Of a stretch of DNA of 41,704 bases, positions 24,905-38,900 are shown piece after piece. Position numbers and translations under genes: made by a program. The stretch lies in contig CAJVPJ010000131.1 in assembly GCA_910592205.1 (NCBI GenBank), forward strand, positions 1 to 41,704. Reading direction: 5' to 3'. Positions within the stretch are counted from its first letter, which is position 1; each line of letters opens with the position of its first letter. A model generated the notes under the pieces. That model did not search any database. It saw only the letters and a program-made list of their open reading frames with translations, and was not told the origin of the DNA. The DNA is from Paraglomus occultum (lineage: Eukaryota; Glomeromycota; Glomeromycetes; Paraglomerales; Paraglomeraceae).

Positions 24905-25740
24905 AATTACTTTGTAAGATATAAGTGTCAAACTTTTGCTTGACATCTTCTTTAATCCAATTAATTTTCTCTTTGAGTTTTTCACTAGCTTTTGTTTTTG
25001 CTTTCTTTGTCAATCTCTTAATTATTTGATTTTTATTTTATCTTCTTTCTCATAATCATCTAGTTTCTTTTTCAATTGGTCATTCTCTATTTTTTGTTCA
25101 AATCTCTTTTCACATTCTCTACAAAAACTCTTCTATCATGTCATTCTTTGGACTTGTCTAGCGTTTTCAAATTATACTCAACTTCAGTTTCCACTCTTCT
25201 AATTCCTTATTTTTTGCTTCAATTCTGTTATCTGACTTTTAGCATCTAATATTCTTCTCCTCCTAAACGGCGAACAGCACCAATATTAATAAGGTCTCAT
25301 AACATTCATTCAAGCTTAAAACTACTTAAATCAAAGTCTCACTTGGTTTTTTGTTTATCCTCTTCGCTTAACCAACTATTACTTTCTTATATGCTCACCG
25401 TCATGGTTGCGCATCACTGTTTCTTTTTTTCATCCTTGAGTAAACCACCGAATTCTCCTTTTTAAATCTTTTTTTAATAGTTCACTTTTCCTACCTTTAT
25501 CTGCTAAATGATTTTTTAATAACTCTTCCGTTCAATAATTCTTGGTTTTCTTGTTATTGGGTTTCTAAATGTCTACCATGGTTTTTGTATCTATTATTAT
25601 TTTTCGTTCTTGTGACAAATTTCATAGGTAATTCTTTCTTTGTCTAAATAGGTTTGTAAAGGCTTGGTCTCTGTTAGTTTAAAAATATAAGAAGCACCTT
25701 AAATACTTCTGATTGTGCTGTAATTCTTGGGTTCCATGGT
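24905..25740 (-). pseudogene. More heavily decayed coiled-coil coding sequence
   Basis: Minus-strand reading shows broken but recognisable coiled-coil segments: LDAKSQITELKQK, then FCRECEKRFEQKIENDQLKK (another Cys pair), then NQIIKRLTKKAKTKASEKLK and EKINWIKEDVKQKFDTYILQ. They fall in different frames with several stops between, so no intact protein is possible. It lies directly upstream of the ORF that starts at 24900 and may be the 5' part of the same decayed gene or a tandem relative. Confidence 0.45.
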
Positions 25741-25775
25741 GGATGTGATGTAAATAAATTTCATATTTATATTTT

Positions 25776-25837
25776 TTCTATAAGAGATAATCTTATATTA
25801 ATCATATTATAGTTTATATTTATCACATTCTGGTATG
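25776..25837 (-). repeat. Dispersed ~190-bp repeat, copy F (partial, minus orientation)
   Basis: ttctataagagataatctta, followed by tattaatcatattatagttt and atatttatcacattctggta, matches the reverse complement of the 3' part of copy D (…ACCAGAAGGTGATGAATATAAACC…GGATTACCTCTATA). The 5' part is missing. Its orientation is opposite to copy C across the decayed ORF. Confidence 0.6.
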
Positions 25838-26283
25838 AACAAGTATATAAGATATGAACAAGCACTATTATTACTTATACTTTCAAAATGTGGCGTTCAC
25901 GTGTCTGACAGAAGCAAAAGAAGAAGTGATATTGAAAAATCAATTGAGAAGACAAAAAATGATTATCAAAACTACTTTCATAACGGCATTCGCATATACA
26001 AGCTTCCTTCTGCGTTATCAGAGAAATATGACTTATTTACCCCATAGTCAGTTTAAAAGCCAACGCATATCGCTCTAGAATGCCATCTTCCTTGCTCGTT
26101 ACACAAATGATAGTCTATTCTTCCATAGCTCCCTTGACGTATTGTACTCCGTTTGCAAGGCTAAACAAAACTGGTTATAGTCATGTTTTTTACCCACGAG
26201 AGTTTACAATCAGTGGACTACCCTCAGATGGGACGTAATATCCATGTTATGATTCAGACATACATTACTTAAGAGATTGTACA
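25838..26283. other. Intergenic, nothing recognised
   Basis: Two overlapping plus-strand frames (25835-26047 and 25854-26078) cover the same bases in different frames, and neither resembles a family. I see no other structure. Confidence 0.4.
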
Positions 26284-26908
26284 ATGAGCGGCGCTAAAAG
26301 TATTCCCCAAATTGCATGTCCATGCGGCAAGACCAGATATAGACAAACTCAAATCAGTCCTTCCCTATTTCGAATCGCTTACGGCATTAAGCGCGTATTA
26401 CACGAAAAGCCTGCTAATAATGCATTCTTCAACCGTCTCATTCATCGCCTAACAATAACTCATCGGGCCGTAGTCACAACAACCAACAAAGACTATCTCG
26501 CCTCGATGGTCAAGACAAATATATCGGAGTGCATATTCGAGGCGCTGAGTGTACAAAAATTAAAGCCTGACTTGTTTTTACACCCATTCTTTCTTTAACT
26601 GAAATTTGCCTCCAACCTTCGTATTCTTATATCTCAACTTCGTACTGACTATCTTCTCCAGAAAGAATACCTCAATACCAAAATGTCTGTCAGAAGCTGC
26701 CGTTGAAGCCGTTCCTGAATCTGATGCTAGTCGTTTCTTAGGGGGCATTTTTGTTGGGACCCCCGGGAGCACGTTCAGCGCATTTGCTGAAAGGATGCAC
26801 GAAACTTTGGTTAAACAGGATATGAAGATTAGGATTGACAATAAGGGCTATATACTACATCATACCGCTGTTGACCACACTCGGAAAAACATACCATACA
26901 GGTTGTGA
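26284..26908 (+). CDS. Possible two-exon gene, unidentified
   Basis: ATG 26284 opens a frame (MSGAKSIPQIACPCGKTRYR, then FNRLIHRLTITHRAVVTTTN) that is basic and could be an N-terminal domain. A pyrimidine-rich stretch ending in ttctccag (26661) then leads into a second frame (NTSIPKCLSEAAVEAVPESD, then ASRFLGGIFVGTPGSTFSAF) ending at TGA 26906-26908. The donor is uncertain: GTGCAT at 26529 with acceptor 26661, or GTACAA at 26551 with acceptor 26665; both keep frame, but neither donor is strong. The product would be about 160 aa. No family was recognised. The minus-strand frame at 26578-26841 is taken as a shadow. Confidence 0.4.
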
Positions 26909-27283
26909 CAGTCTGTATTTAAAACTTTTACGATCATGGTTCTTGTGAATAACAGACGTTTTAAGTAATAAAGACTGATAACAAATTATCATTTTCCCTT
27001 TTCAATATTGGATTTTACATGGTTGTAATTCTGACGTCAAAGGGATAAAGCATTAAAACATTAACGTTAATTAAGTTATTTTTTGTCTTAGCACCGAGTA
27101 GAATTGAATAAAATGTTTAACTGTTAAAAATGGAATGGTCACTTGTTTGTGATCGGAAAGCTATTTATAGAACGAATTTAACTGTCATTATTTCCCAACT
27201 CTAAGTCATTAATCTCCCACAGTTGACCTAGTATTAGAAGTATCATATTATTTATGTTCTTTCTTTTATAGATATAATCATTT
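26909..27283. other. Intergenic, 5' flank of the tubulin acetyltransferase
   Basis: AT-rich, with no gene and no clear promoter element. Confidence 0.4.
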
Positions 27284-28447
<1,164 letters not shown>

Positions 28448-30235
28448 AGGAGGATGAATAAACTGTCTATTTCCTGCCGGTCAGGAAATGAAAAATTTTA
28501 ACGATCGAGAAAATAGAGTTTAGATCTGAAAGTTGGAATTAAAATTATGTGTAAATGTAGTAGTGAAAATTGGATCTCCCGTATTGTTGAAATTCAACGA
28601 ATCAAAGTTAAAAACAGAGCATATTTATCAAGAATATAATTGTTCTTGCCTCCGAAGATAATGTTGATGAAGAATTAAGAAGAGAAAAAATTAATAGAAC
28701 AAATGAAAGTATACGAGCGAGAAGGAGAGCTATTAGAGGGAATTGGGAGCATGAATCAGTCAATGTATATAAAAGAGATTCTGTCTAAGAGAAGAAGGAA
28801 TCTTGGAAATTAACCATGTGGATCATTTGTCGAGCGTAAGGACAGGCACGAACGCTTATTCAGATTACAGATCCAACGGTTCAATATCAAATCTGGCGCT
28901 AGTAGCAGACTCACCGGAAAGACTGCCATTTAATATTTACGCAATTTTGCCCGATTTCTTGCACCGTATTATGGAGTGATGCGTTAAACGTTTAGAGATG
29001 GAAGAATCCCCTTTAATATTAAACGCTTTACCAATTATCAGCATCGCGTTTCAATGAGCAAAAAGATCGAAGTAGTCCCCGACACGCGTTCTATATCTCT
29101 TATATGTTTACGTAATTAATATTTTATTATATACGAGGTTTTATCATAAAACAAATAAGAATCAGAAGATGTGAACATGCAAAAGCTTTACTTGGCTACA
29201 TGGTAGCTCCTTTATTATTATCGTTAAGACCAGCAATGAATTTTATTGTACTGTTATTATTATATCGATCGTACGCCAAACGGAATTCTCACGCATACTT
29301 TTTCACACATTCAAATAATGCAAGTGTTTTTTCTGAATTAGACTCTTACCAGAATTTCATTGCTCTTTTTTTTTTCAGTCTGTGTCCGCAAGAATTAAGA
29401 GCTAGGTCATTTGCAAGATGACGACGTTTATTAGAAGAGTGTTTAGGGTCTTGCAGAACGTAGTTATGGTATCGATATCAAGCGGAATAGACATTAATTC
29501 GTGCAAAGTATAGACATAGTTTGTTCATAGATCGGTATTTTCAGCAAGCCGAAATAATCGCAACGAAGTATAAAACCATGTAGTCGTTTTCCTATAAATA
29601 TAGAGCGTTAGACGGCTTTTTTGATTACGCGTGTATTTCGGAAAGGGATAGTGTTATTTGACACTTCATTCATATTCCGTAGTTCTTCTCGTGTACTGTA
29701 ATTCAATGAAGGCGACATCTGACTCGCGCTGGGGACCTACACTGCTCGAATGATTAGTACGTAATGTTCGTTCTGCAATCGTGACGTTGATTAAAAATAA
29801 ATTCCTGTAGGAGAATTAATAGTGAATATGGTTAAAATTAATTTCTAAATCAAACTTATTAATCTACATAGAGAATCTCGATATACGCTTTTGTATGAAT
29901 TGATTCCGTAAACGTAACAGTCATCGTCTGGTTGTTAAAACTTGATTCTGACCAATAAATGCGTCGTAGATTTTCTCTAGCACATCTAATGGTATGTAGT
30001 GAAAGGACACGAATATTTTCGATCGCACAATATTGTCATATTAGTAGTGGCTTAATATCAAATCTTAATCTTCCGGTCCCTGCAGACCGCGGTTTACAAT
30101 TTACTCGGTAGCCAACAGCATTGATAGTTCTCAGGGTTTCAAATTATTTAAAACAAATTGGAATTAATTAAACGTTTAGTGTAAAAGATCCAAAATGGCT
30201 TGGTTTTTCCTCAATCGACAGAATAAAGTAATAAA
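28448..30235. other. Intergenic between convergent genes
   Basis: 3' flanks of the tubulin acetyltransferase (plus) and PEX5 (minus). Around 28650-28810 two overlapping plus-strand frames stay open for about 45 codons each and are rich in Glu/Arg/Lys, but which frame, if either, is coding cannot be decided. ORF 29200-29421 is hydrophobic and unremarkable. No RNA gene was seen. Confidence 0.4.
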
Positions 30236-32552
30236 TTAAAAATCAAATTCTCCCCGAAATTGATTAATGTCAAAGTCGGCGACGACCTTGTTAGCTAGAT
30301 CTTCTCGATCCTATATTCAAACGGATTATATTTTGTTTACTAGAAGTTACAACAAATAATAAAAATTTGCAACTTAATCTACTTACCATCATCCTGAACG
30401 TTTTCCGAAGCGTGTCTCGGAGACTTCGACTAACATTCACACCTCCATTCTTATCAACAATAGTCTCGTGCATACTCAACGCCCCCAATAGATGTTCAGT
30501 TGCCTCTTTATAACACCCAATATTAATGCAACTAACTCCAAGATTGTAACGTGCTCTAACAAAGGTAGGTTTCAAATCAAGTGCTTTATAGTAAGCGTCT
30601 ATTGCTTGTTCGGAGCGACCCGAATTTGCCAGAGTAGCACCCAAACGATTCCATAATAAATGATCTTTCGGTCGACTATCTAAGGCAGCGCGAAAGCAGT
30701 CCACAGCCTTATCGTAGTCACTGTTACTATAGAAGAGAACGCCGAGTCCAACTTGCACGTCAGGATCCATCTCTTGTCCAGAAGGCGCAATGCGAGCAGC
30801 CTGAAGAAACAATTCGGTTACACGTGAATGTGCATTCTGGTGTATGTCTGTGGGTATTGATCGTTCCGCTATTTCGGGATACTTGACTGTCATCCATCGC
30901 TCAAGAGTAAGATATGATTGATAGTCGTAGCCTTCATTCGTATAACTCACTGCAAGGTTCTATGAAAATGTGTTAGTAGAATTACCATCAGAACTTGGAA
31001 ACATTTTATCCTCACCATCAGTGCGTTCAAATTTTTTCCATCAATTGAAACAGCCTTTTCTAAGGCTTTTATTGCAGGCTCCTCCTTCTCGTTCTGTGCT
31101 TGCGTGTTACCTAGCCATGTCCAGACTTCCGAATTATTCGGATCTTTCTGGGCGGCAGCCTCAAAAGCTAGTGCTGCATCTGATAGTGAACCTCCTTCCT
31201 CCACCAGCCTAATTCCCTCATTTAATGGATCAGGATGCCCTTGATAAGGATTATTTGGTTCGAAAACATATTCTCCGAGATTTGCCGACTCATCATGTTC
31301 ACTGAATTCAGGAAATTCTTTCTCCCATGACAAAGGCTCAGGTGGATCGTCTAAATGAGATTCTCTAACATTTGACCAAACCTCTTCAAATAATTTGTGG
31401 TCTTCTCTAGTAAGCTCTTCTTCAAAGGATTCAGCCTGAACGTCTTCAGCTTCACGTTGTGCTGCAGCAAACTGTTCCTCCCAAGATACATTATCTAATT
31501 CAACTATTTTACTTTTGCCTTTATCGTGTTTAAGTGCGTATTGGCTAGACCAATCAAAATGTTTTCGAAACGCTTCTTCAAATTCAGGAGGCATTGCTAC
31601 AGACTGTAAGGCTGGCATGTGAGAGTGATTCTCGAATTCAGCTCGCCATGAGGCTATCGAATGCAAAAATAAGGGATCATTACAAATAAAAAATAAAAAA
31701 CAACCCGAGAAAGGTTAATCAATAGTAAAAACAGATTCTGTTACCTCCGACATTCATGCGTTTAAATGCCTCTTCCATTTTGGCGTGTTCGGCCGCAGTA
31801 ATTGCGCTGTCGAACTCTGTTACCCATTCTACGGTCGTATTTAGCGAGAATTAGAGCTCTTGAAAGAATTCTGTTTACAACAATGCATATTACGTATTTC
31901 TAAAAAGTCTTTACCTGGGTGCGCAAGTTGGTGTCGTTGATTCTCAATTACATGCAGAGAATGAGGTGCATCTACGGAAACTATTTGACCATGATCGCGC
32001 TGATCAAAAAAGTCGTTGGCGAACTGTAATATACAATAGAATGTCAGTTATGTTTAAAATTCTCATAATTATCCCAGTCGCAGCGTTTACCTTGTTCTCG
32101 CCGGCGAGCTCTTGTTTAACTGTGCGGAACTATCATGATGACGGTTAATACAAAACATTTCTCCTTACACAACGGCTAGAAATGGGTCGTTCGAGGGTAG
32201 CTGCGATAGTAAATTTCCTTACCGTGCTAGGTCCAACGGAATCTCTCGCAGGTATGAAAGCGTCCTACGGACATTCTTACAGTTATTCGAAGGTATGCAG
32301 ACAAAACTCTCTAATGCACCCGCCCTCACCCAAATGTGTGCACTATGCTTTTTCCTCTAACACATTCGAAATCACGCAGAGCGCTTTAAGTACGTAATTG
32401 CACACGCCCTGATTCCAAGGCAGCGCATTTCCTATATCATTCGTAACTACCTTCTGAAGTGATCGATCTTCGTTAAACTGTTTCATTATCTGCGTCATAG
32501 GATTGGCACCAGAGGAGCATTCTGCTCCTGTGACTATGCTTTGGAATGCCAT
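30236..32552 (-). CDS. PEX5: Peroxisomal targeting signal 1 receptor Pex5, 553 aa
   Basis: Cycling receptor that binds C-terminal SKL-type signals in the cytosol and delivers cargo to the peroxisomal membrane docking complex. Exons: 32451-32552, 32223-32264, 32091-32129, 31915-32023, 31745-31828, 31016-31653, 30387-30959 and 30236-30310; total 554 codons. The N-terminus MAFQSIVTGAECSSGANPMT carries the conserved Cys (residue 12) that is monoubiquitinated for recycling. Five WxxxF/Y motifs follow, near residues 99 (WVTEF), 128 (WRAEF), 160 (WSSQY), 183 (WEEQF) and 235 (WEKEF); these bind Pex14/Pex13. The C-terminal half is TPR repeats, including DPDVQVGLGVLFYSNSDYDK, then LLWNRLGATLANSGRSEQAI and RARYNLGVSCINIGCYKEAT. 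Exons 2 and 3 are only 42 and 39 nt; I placed them by phase and splice signals, so they are the least certain part. It lies head-to-tail downstream of the clathrin gene. Confidence 0.93.
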
Positions 32553-32967
32553 GTTATTGTATATTGTACACTACACTTTTCGTTCAGAGAAGGCTGATCT
32601 GTTTGTAAATGCATTTAATGACTTCATCATGTGACCACGTGAAAGAAATTATCGAAACTTAATTAGTTGAATAACTTTTTTTGGAATTTTTCAACTATTA
32701 CCATACTGAAAACTTTCACATTCCCATAGTACCAATAATATAGTAAACAAAACTCTAAGATTAAATTTTTTTGTCTAAACTAACATTAAATATCTATGTA
32801 AAACTCGATAACTCAGTACGAATTGAAACCCGTCATGTTGGAGTTCACACTATATGCTGAAGCACCAGTGAATTGAGGTGCAATCCTACATGAATGGAAG
32901 ACGAATTAGACCATCAATACACGTACATTCATAGGCAAATTCAGTCATTCATTCTTTATAAGAACGC
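32553..32967. other. Intergenic between CHC1 and PEX5
   Basis: This 415-bp spacer holds the 3' flank of the clathrin gene and presumably the PEX5 promoter, both on the minus strand. AT-rich, with no distinct element seen. Confidence 0.5.
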
Positions 32968-35900
32968 TCACCCTTGGCCAGCTCCTTGCGTGAGGAGTCG
33001 TTGATTACCCAAAGCAAGAGGGATAACCGGTGTTTCTAAATAAAAAGTGCATGAGTCTATCATCGTCATATTAAAATTATGACAAGAAAAGGTGTTTTCA
33101 TGATATCTACTCACCACTCTCAATCTTCTCCCTATTTTCTTCTTTTTCCGCCAATTCAGAAACACTTTTCTCCAAAAAGTTGATCTATAAAGAATAATCA
33201 TTTAAATCACATCACAACATGACAGTACCTTGCATGCGTAATAATAGCGTACCTTCTCCATAGCGCCTCTTAGTGATTGAATCATATACGGCATAGCAAA
33301 ATCCATCTTCTTGTGCCTCCATGCATTCTCCAATACAACGTCAGGCCTTACAAGATCATAGCACGCGTACAGGCATGCCGTGAAATCTTCTTCATTACCG
33401 ATCTGCAAGAAATACAGCATCAACTCCTCTGCAACTTCAGTTGATCGTGACATACTCGCAGTCACGATCGCGTCGTCCCAGATACGATCTTCCTTTGATA
33501 ATGCGATTGACTTGCTCCAACGTTTATTCTTGCGGAAGATGTGAGCAGCAATCCTACGAAATTCAATACGTTCATGCTTTTCGAGTCGTGACGCTAGTTT
33601 GAAATTATCAAAATTATCAAAATTGTCAATCGAATCGCGAAGTGCTGTGTATTCGCCTTCTTCTATGGCAAGGTCATTGTATGCCTCGTTGACGGCTTCG
33701 ATATTTTCCTACAAGAAATGAAACGCGATGAAAAATTACAAGCTTTGGAGGATTAAAAGTGTGTTGCAAAGAAAAATGAATGAACGACTGACCTTTTGAA
33801 CAGATATCAAGTAAGATTTGATCAATGGCACATTGTCAGACTTTTCAAACATTTTAACCACCCGAGTATGATCGACTCGAGGCGTCAAGGCAACAAGTAA
33901 ATCGTTCAATAATAATGGATGCTCATCCAAATAGAATTTCAGCGCCTTTTGTGGATGATATTAAATTTCAATTAATGTTACTATACAATAGAAAAAATGA
34001 GGGCTACAGAGATTCGTTATACATATCTTATTTACCTTGTAGTAGATCTCAAGATTTCCAACTTTGACAATTAAAGTCTTGAAATGATCATGATCCCAAG
34101 CATCGGCAGAATGTTCCATCATTGACAGAGCTGCGTTATCAAACTCTTCGTAATTTTCATATAGGAATACCATCTCTTTCCATAGACAAGCGTTCTCACA
34201 GCCACGAATAACTTTAGGTATATTAAGGCGTTGCCAGAAAAGACGTAAATGCTCGTCTGTTTTCTCGGGTCGATATTTGGTGTATAGAACTGCTAATTCG
34301 GTGAACATTCCCATATGCGCTCGTTCTAAACCCAGACCAGCTTCGAGGAGTGAGAATAGTTCCTCGATATGACCTCCGCGCTCATAGCTACGAATTACAG
34401 CCTAGAAGGAAATAATTGGTAAACAAAATGTCTATGTTGCACTATTCAGGATGACGCAGTATACCTACCTCAAGTTCTTCCGCGTGAACTATCAGATTTA
34501 GGCCGCATATATGAGCTAATCGAAGCTTGTCATGCTTGAGACAAGCCTTGTGAACATCTTTCCAAACCCTAATTACCACAATGTACGTTGGTCAAATCAA
34601 AATTCGTACTAATGTATTTCATTCGGAACCAAGAGTTTAGAACATACTTTGTATTGCCAGCCTTGCGAGCACCGTCAACTGCAGCCTGATACTCGCCTAG
34701 ATGAACCAAAGTGGAAGCTAACCGAGCCCAATTAGAAATACTCGAAAACAAACTCTTGGCAGCCTGATACAACTCGTGTTCGTAACACCGCTCGCCAACA
34801 ATTTGGATCTGAGCAACATTGGGCTGTTTGAGGAATTCCTCGAGATCCGAGTATCTTTCAGTCTTCGCGTAGGCAAAAAGAAGTTCACTGTCCACCATTG
34901 GTTCGCGTACTTTCTTACGGCACATCTGTAAGTAACGCACGAGGTCTTCAAATTTTCCTGCGCGGGAAGAGTAGTCGATCACTTCTTGGAAATTGCTTGG
35001 ATCATCGGCGCGGATATACGAGTCTTGAATGAAATAGAAATAAAACAATTATTACAATATTTTAGTGATTAGCGCAGACAGATTCCAAATGGACAATTCT
35101 CATAATATGATAAAGTACCAATGGAATCCCTAATTCGTAATCCTGCCAATTGAGCCTTAGCCACGAGGCTCCACACTTCTGATGTATCGGCACGCTCTGC
35201 ATATTCAACAGCACGATCAATACTAGCAATATGCTCAATTAAGGTATTGACGGCCTCTATATGCATCTCTTGTTTCTTATAAATAAGGAAAGCTTCTTCG
35301 TATAGCTGGGCGTTGATAGCAATCTCCGCAATGTTGGTTGCGTTGTAGTTGTTGAGCCTATTTATCAAGTCTGTCACTCGAGCTCTATCCGCCTACAGTT
35401 AAATAAGAATTGTGAAACAAGTTCCTGAAATTTTGTACAAAGTCAGTGTGGTTTACCTTTATAGCAGTAAGGATGAGCAAATTCTGCAGATTTGTATGGT
35501 CACTGAAAGCTGTTTGTTCCAATACTAATTTACTCAATAATGCCATCAATTCTATTGGTAAATCAGCTTCCATGAAGGCCTTTACTGTTGTAGCAACTTC
35601 CTCCGGATCTGACGTCTCAGGAAGAACTGTTGCGTTAATCTAGACAAATACATCATCAGTTAGTATTGCTCTTAGTTTATGTTTACAATACGTCATTCGA
35701 ATTACTTTCTCCATAATCCAGTAAACAATTTTATATTAAACTTACCTGGTCAATCAAAGCCCTACGATGCATGTTGTTGTCGTCCAACACTTTCTTCCAC
35801 AGTTCAAGCTCTCGTCGTTTCACAAGATATCGCGCTTGATGCTTAAACATCTGGTTCTCATTTGTTACCTTGATTAAGTCGTCATCGCATTGACCACGTT

Positions 35901-38900
35901 GATAAGCGATGAAAGCAAGGTATGGATCTCGTTTTTCACAATATTTTCCAACGACAAGTGAGTTGTAGTACTGTTAGATGAATAGCCAGTCGACGCAAAA
36001 CGCAGTTAATATTAAAAAGTAAAACGTTGAAATCAAACTAAATATACAATGTTAGATCGACAAACCGGGTTTTCCTTGAGGAATGCTTCAGGATTATTAT
36101 TACTATCAATGTAAATCTTCGCCAACGCATTATATACAGCCGGATCTGTACTGCCCTCATTGACACGTAATTGCAACCACGGCAATATTAACTTTAGCCT
36201 GTTTCTATTTTCCACTTCTTCCACCAACTCATCGACAGGCACAGGACCGGTGACTGACAAGAGGAGATTTTTGATTACATTCTCGTCACAGTCCACATCC
36301 AGCAAACCCCCAATGACGGCAGGAGTGCGGGCTGAATTTACCCGCTGGACGTACTCCGCAACGTATTTGGTGAGACCTTGTTGGTGGAGGAAAAGCACGA
36401 GATCATGAACAAAGTTGAAACGGTCGCAAACTATAATTAATGGGAGTTGGTCGGGTAGTTTTGCTTCCTGGTAATACATAAGTATGTGTAAATTTATTTA
36501 ATAGCGTGTTGCATAAATTGTGACCTATGCACTTCTGAAGCGAATTTTTAAAAGCCTTAATACCTTGAGGAAATTTTTCACTTTCTCTGGATCATAAAAG
36601 TTACTCTCCCGACAAATGCGTTCGACTTCTTTAAGTTGACCAACTTTTACTCCGGCCTGTATATACTTGAAATGCACGTCAGGATCTTGACTAAGGTTCA
36701 CAATAGATCCCAAATAGTAGTAAAGACCTGTCGAATGTAGAAAGTTATGGTTACCATTCATGCGATGCTATGTTTATACTTAAGGACCGACATCCACTTT
36801 GTTACCTTCATATGTCTTGAATGATTCAAACAGTTCTATTAGCTTGAGCGGCCCTATTAACTCCGAATATTTTGTCGCAATTTGCACGACAACTTGAAGG
36901 TTCTCCCGTATATTTGTTTTTAGCATCGCGGTCATACATTCGAGAGTCTGGTCTACCGTTAATTTGCCAAAGAAATTGACTACCCACTAGAATTATGATA
37001 TAAAGTAAGTCGCAAAATTTATAATCAAGAACTATTACAAGTTATATTAAATACCTCTCGATTCAACCCTTGTGCATGGACAATGACGCGCTTGATATCA
37101 TTTATGTCATCATAATGTTCTAACGCCTAACGTAAAATCGATACGGGTACGAGTCAGTATTCAGCTCATAAACATTGGCACATAGATAACGAAATAAGAC
37201 GCACTCTCTGATATAAACCGGCTTTTTCGCATAAATTAGCAATAGTCGCTCGATCGTAATGAGAGAATCTCAAGTTGGATAGAATAGCGTCAGCCACTTG
37301 AGGAGCATGCATAAGATTCATTTCAAGAAGACGCGTCTGCAGGTGTCCATATTCCGCCGTATCTTTGTCTTGTAATACATCTAACAAGAATGAAGTAACT
37401 TGTTGGATAAGATTTTGCGACATGAATATATCAACAATCTATACAATTAAGAACATAGTAAGTACGACAGCTAGAATAGTACAACGCATAATTATTATCG
37501 AGTTTTTCATACTCGTTCGATGTCGGCAAGAGAAGTCCCTTGATTCTCAACCAATGTTTTTGCAAACGCAGCGCCCTTGTCTGGATCGCGACGCATTATC
37601 AATTGTAAAATTTGCGTGTAGTCAGGCTGGAAGTTGACCGATTGCGCATAACTCGTAATACGGTCGTACTTTCCGAGATCGATTAAGCATTCAATAACCT
37701 AGAACGCAATCGAACCACAGAGTCGTTAATGTGATATGACAAACGAGGAATTTCGTACCACCGTTGGTAGTGCCATGTCGGTATTAAAAATTCAATGCAA
37801 CAGAACTCGAATACCTTGGAATGTTTATTGGCATTATGATATACTTTAACTGCTGTCTGTGGATCATGTGGCCGTAGAACATCACCTAATTCTTCGCTGC
37901 TCGTTAACTGGACTCGGGAGTTTATTGTAATAAGTACTTGCTATTTATATAATCGATGCAAAAAGCTAGCCAGGATCCGATTGCCCACCTTTTCTTGTTC
38001 CAAGTATTGTTTCATAATCTGAATTTTCCCAGTCTGGGCGGCAATATTAGCGAGTGCTACTGATTCGTACTGATTAAGAGGGTGCTTATGTATTATAGTA
38101 GAGAAGTACTTTATAATAGGTTGTGGTTGTCCGGCAACTGTTGGTTGTAGCGTCTTGAGCCGATCAACAACGGCTTGAGTACGAAGAAAGCCCTAACATT
38201 TAGAAGTTCTACTATCAATAACTAATGATAATATATACAGTAAATTGTTGGTTCTATGACAAATGATACCAGTCTGTTCTTACCTTGGGTGACTTTGCAG
38301 CCATGACAACAGCGTTTTCATAGTCTCCGGCGTTGTAAAGGGACATGAACTTCTCGGTGTATAGACGTTCGATACCAGCTAGATCGTGACGAATAGCCAG
38401 ACGTATTGCAAGATCAGGCTTTCCGAGGATTTCTGCAATGTATCGTAATAGTATAGAATCGTCTATCGTCACTGAGAATACCTGAAAACAGATCAGGATA
38501 AATAACTAGCTATTACGATCTAAACATCATTATCGCTATTTTCATACCTGTCCACCTTTATTAACAGCAAGCAGTCCATTACTCTCCTGTGGCTCACCAA
38601 ATCTAAATATCGATTCCATACTAATCCTATTCATGTAGATACAAGTCTGGGATTCCACTTCATATAAGTGAATGTATCCAAACTTGGTAGCAAGCAAAAA
38701 TAGTCCATATTTCTTGCTAAACGTCAAATTAACAGGGTAGTCTGTTGCTGCATCGTCGGGGAAAAACACCGGAATGTCATTACAGTGCTTAGCAAGGGCT
38801 CCATTTGGAGCTTGGATAGTTTCGATTATACGAAGCTGTTGGTCATGTAAATTAAAGTGTTATGGTATATATCGTGGCAAAAGTGCAGAAACAGTTTGCG

